A stretch of DNA of 64,000 nucleotides, from positions 2,108,001 to 2,172,000 of the forward strand of contig NZ_JQFA01000002.1 in NCBI RefSeq assembly GCF_000763385.1, read 5' to 3'. This document shows, in pieces, positions 63,926 through 64,000 of the stretch; position 1 is the stretch's first letter, and each line of letters starts with the position of its first letter. A model generated the notes under the pieces. It was given only the letters and a program-made list of their open reading frames with translations, had not been told where the DNA came from and did no database searches. Origin of the DNA: Leptolyngbya sp. KIOST-1 (GTDB lineage: Bacteria > Cyanobacteriota > Cyanobacteriia > Phormidesmidales > Phormidesmidaceae). The translations under genes were made by a program, and so were the position numbers.

Positions 63926-64000
63926 AGGACAGCAGCAGACGGCACGCTTGGTTAGATAGCCTGTTCTATCCTACGGTGCTCCAGAAAAGAGAGCAAAAGT

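Overview
The window is a 64 kb chromosomal segment of a GC-rich cyanobacterium. The evidence is photosystem II genes (psbB, psbT, psbM), cytochrome c6, tocopherol cyclase, cyanobacterial families (CGLD27-like, DUF3120, the TIGR03279 radical-SAM family), a cyanobacterial-type adenylate cyclase, and the octamer GCGATCGC scattered throughout. Gene content and base composition suggest a filamentous Leptolyngbya/Nodosilinea-like organism, but that placement is inference. I see no rRNA genes, CRISPR array, prophage or intact transposase. Most of the window is ordinary chromosome with small genes of mixed function on both strands.

Layout. 0-5.8 kb: accD (cut by the left edge), a GAF-GAF-PAS adenylate cyclase, a dienelactone hydrolase and a class-A beta-lactamase-fold protein. 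6-13.4 kb: an outer-membrane barrel protein, a short RecQ helicase, a B12-binding radical-SAM protein and the B12-dependent ribonucleotide reductase nrdJ. 13.6-24 kb: a membrane-anchored coiled-coil protein with an acidic tail, rsfS, a CGLD27-like protein, asparaginase, initiator tRNA, an acid-sugar kinase, hslO, a Nudix hydrolase, a Met-rich zinc-ribbon protein and aqpZ. This stretch also holds two copies of a short inverted-repeat element and a tandem duplication of the aqpZ 3' end. 24-28.5 kb: glgX overlapping an alkyltransferase-like gene, then rpsA and nrdR. 28.7-31.6 kb: psbT, psbB, a 2Fe-2S ferredoxin and psbM.

31.7-41.4 kb: an Anbu-type peptidase, a phosphopantetheinyl transferase, a type II NADH dehydrogenase, small proteins, purF and purL. 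41.5-45.8 kb: a compact DGPF protein / glutathione transferase / ECF42 sigma factor operon, an FHA-linked adenylate cyclase similar to Synechocystis Cya1, and DUF3120. 46-52.4 kb: uppP, the TIGR03279 protein, a TolC-type channel, a JAMM peptidase and MoeB with a rhodanese domain.

52.5-57.8 kb is the most unusual part. Two paralogous membrane coiled-coil proteins bracket a copper-switch locus: petP (M56 protease) and petR (BlaI-type repressor) divergent from petJ (cytochrome c6). A TPR protein and a His-rich secreted protein lie in the same interval. The twins differ by expansion of a 21-bp repeat, are preceded by matching stem-loops and a shared 13-nt motif, and show patchy divergence suggesting gene conversion. 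57.8-64 kb: an alpha/beta hydrolase, a membrane protein with a voltage-sensor-like stretch, a single-span Pro-rich-tailed protein, an SDR enzyme, tocopherol cyclase and a YgjP-type metalloprotease.

All calls come from reading the sequence and remembered family motifs. No database search was run.
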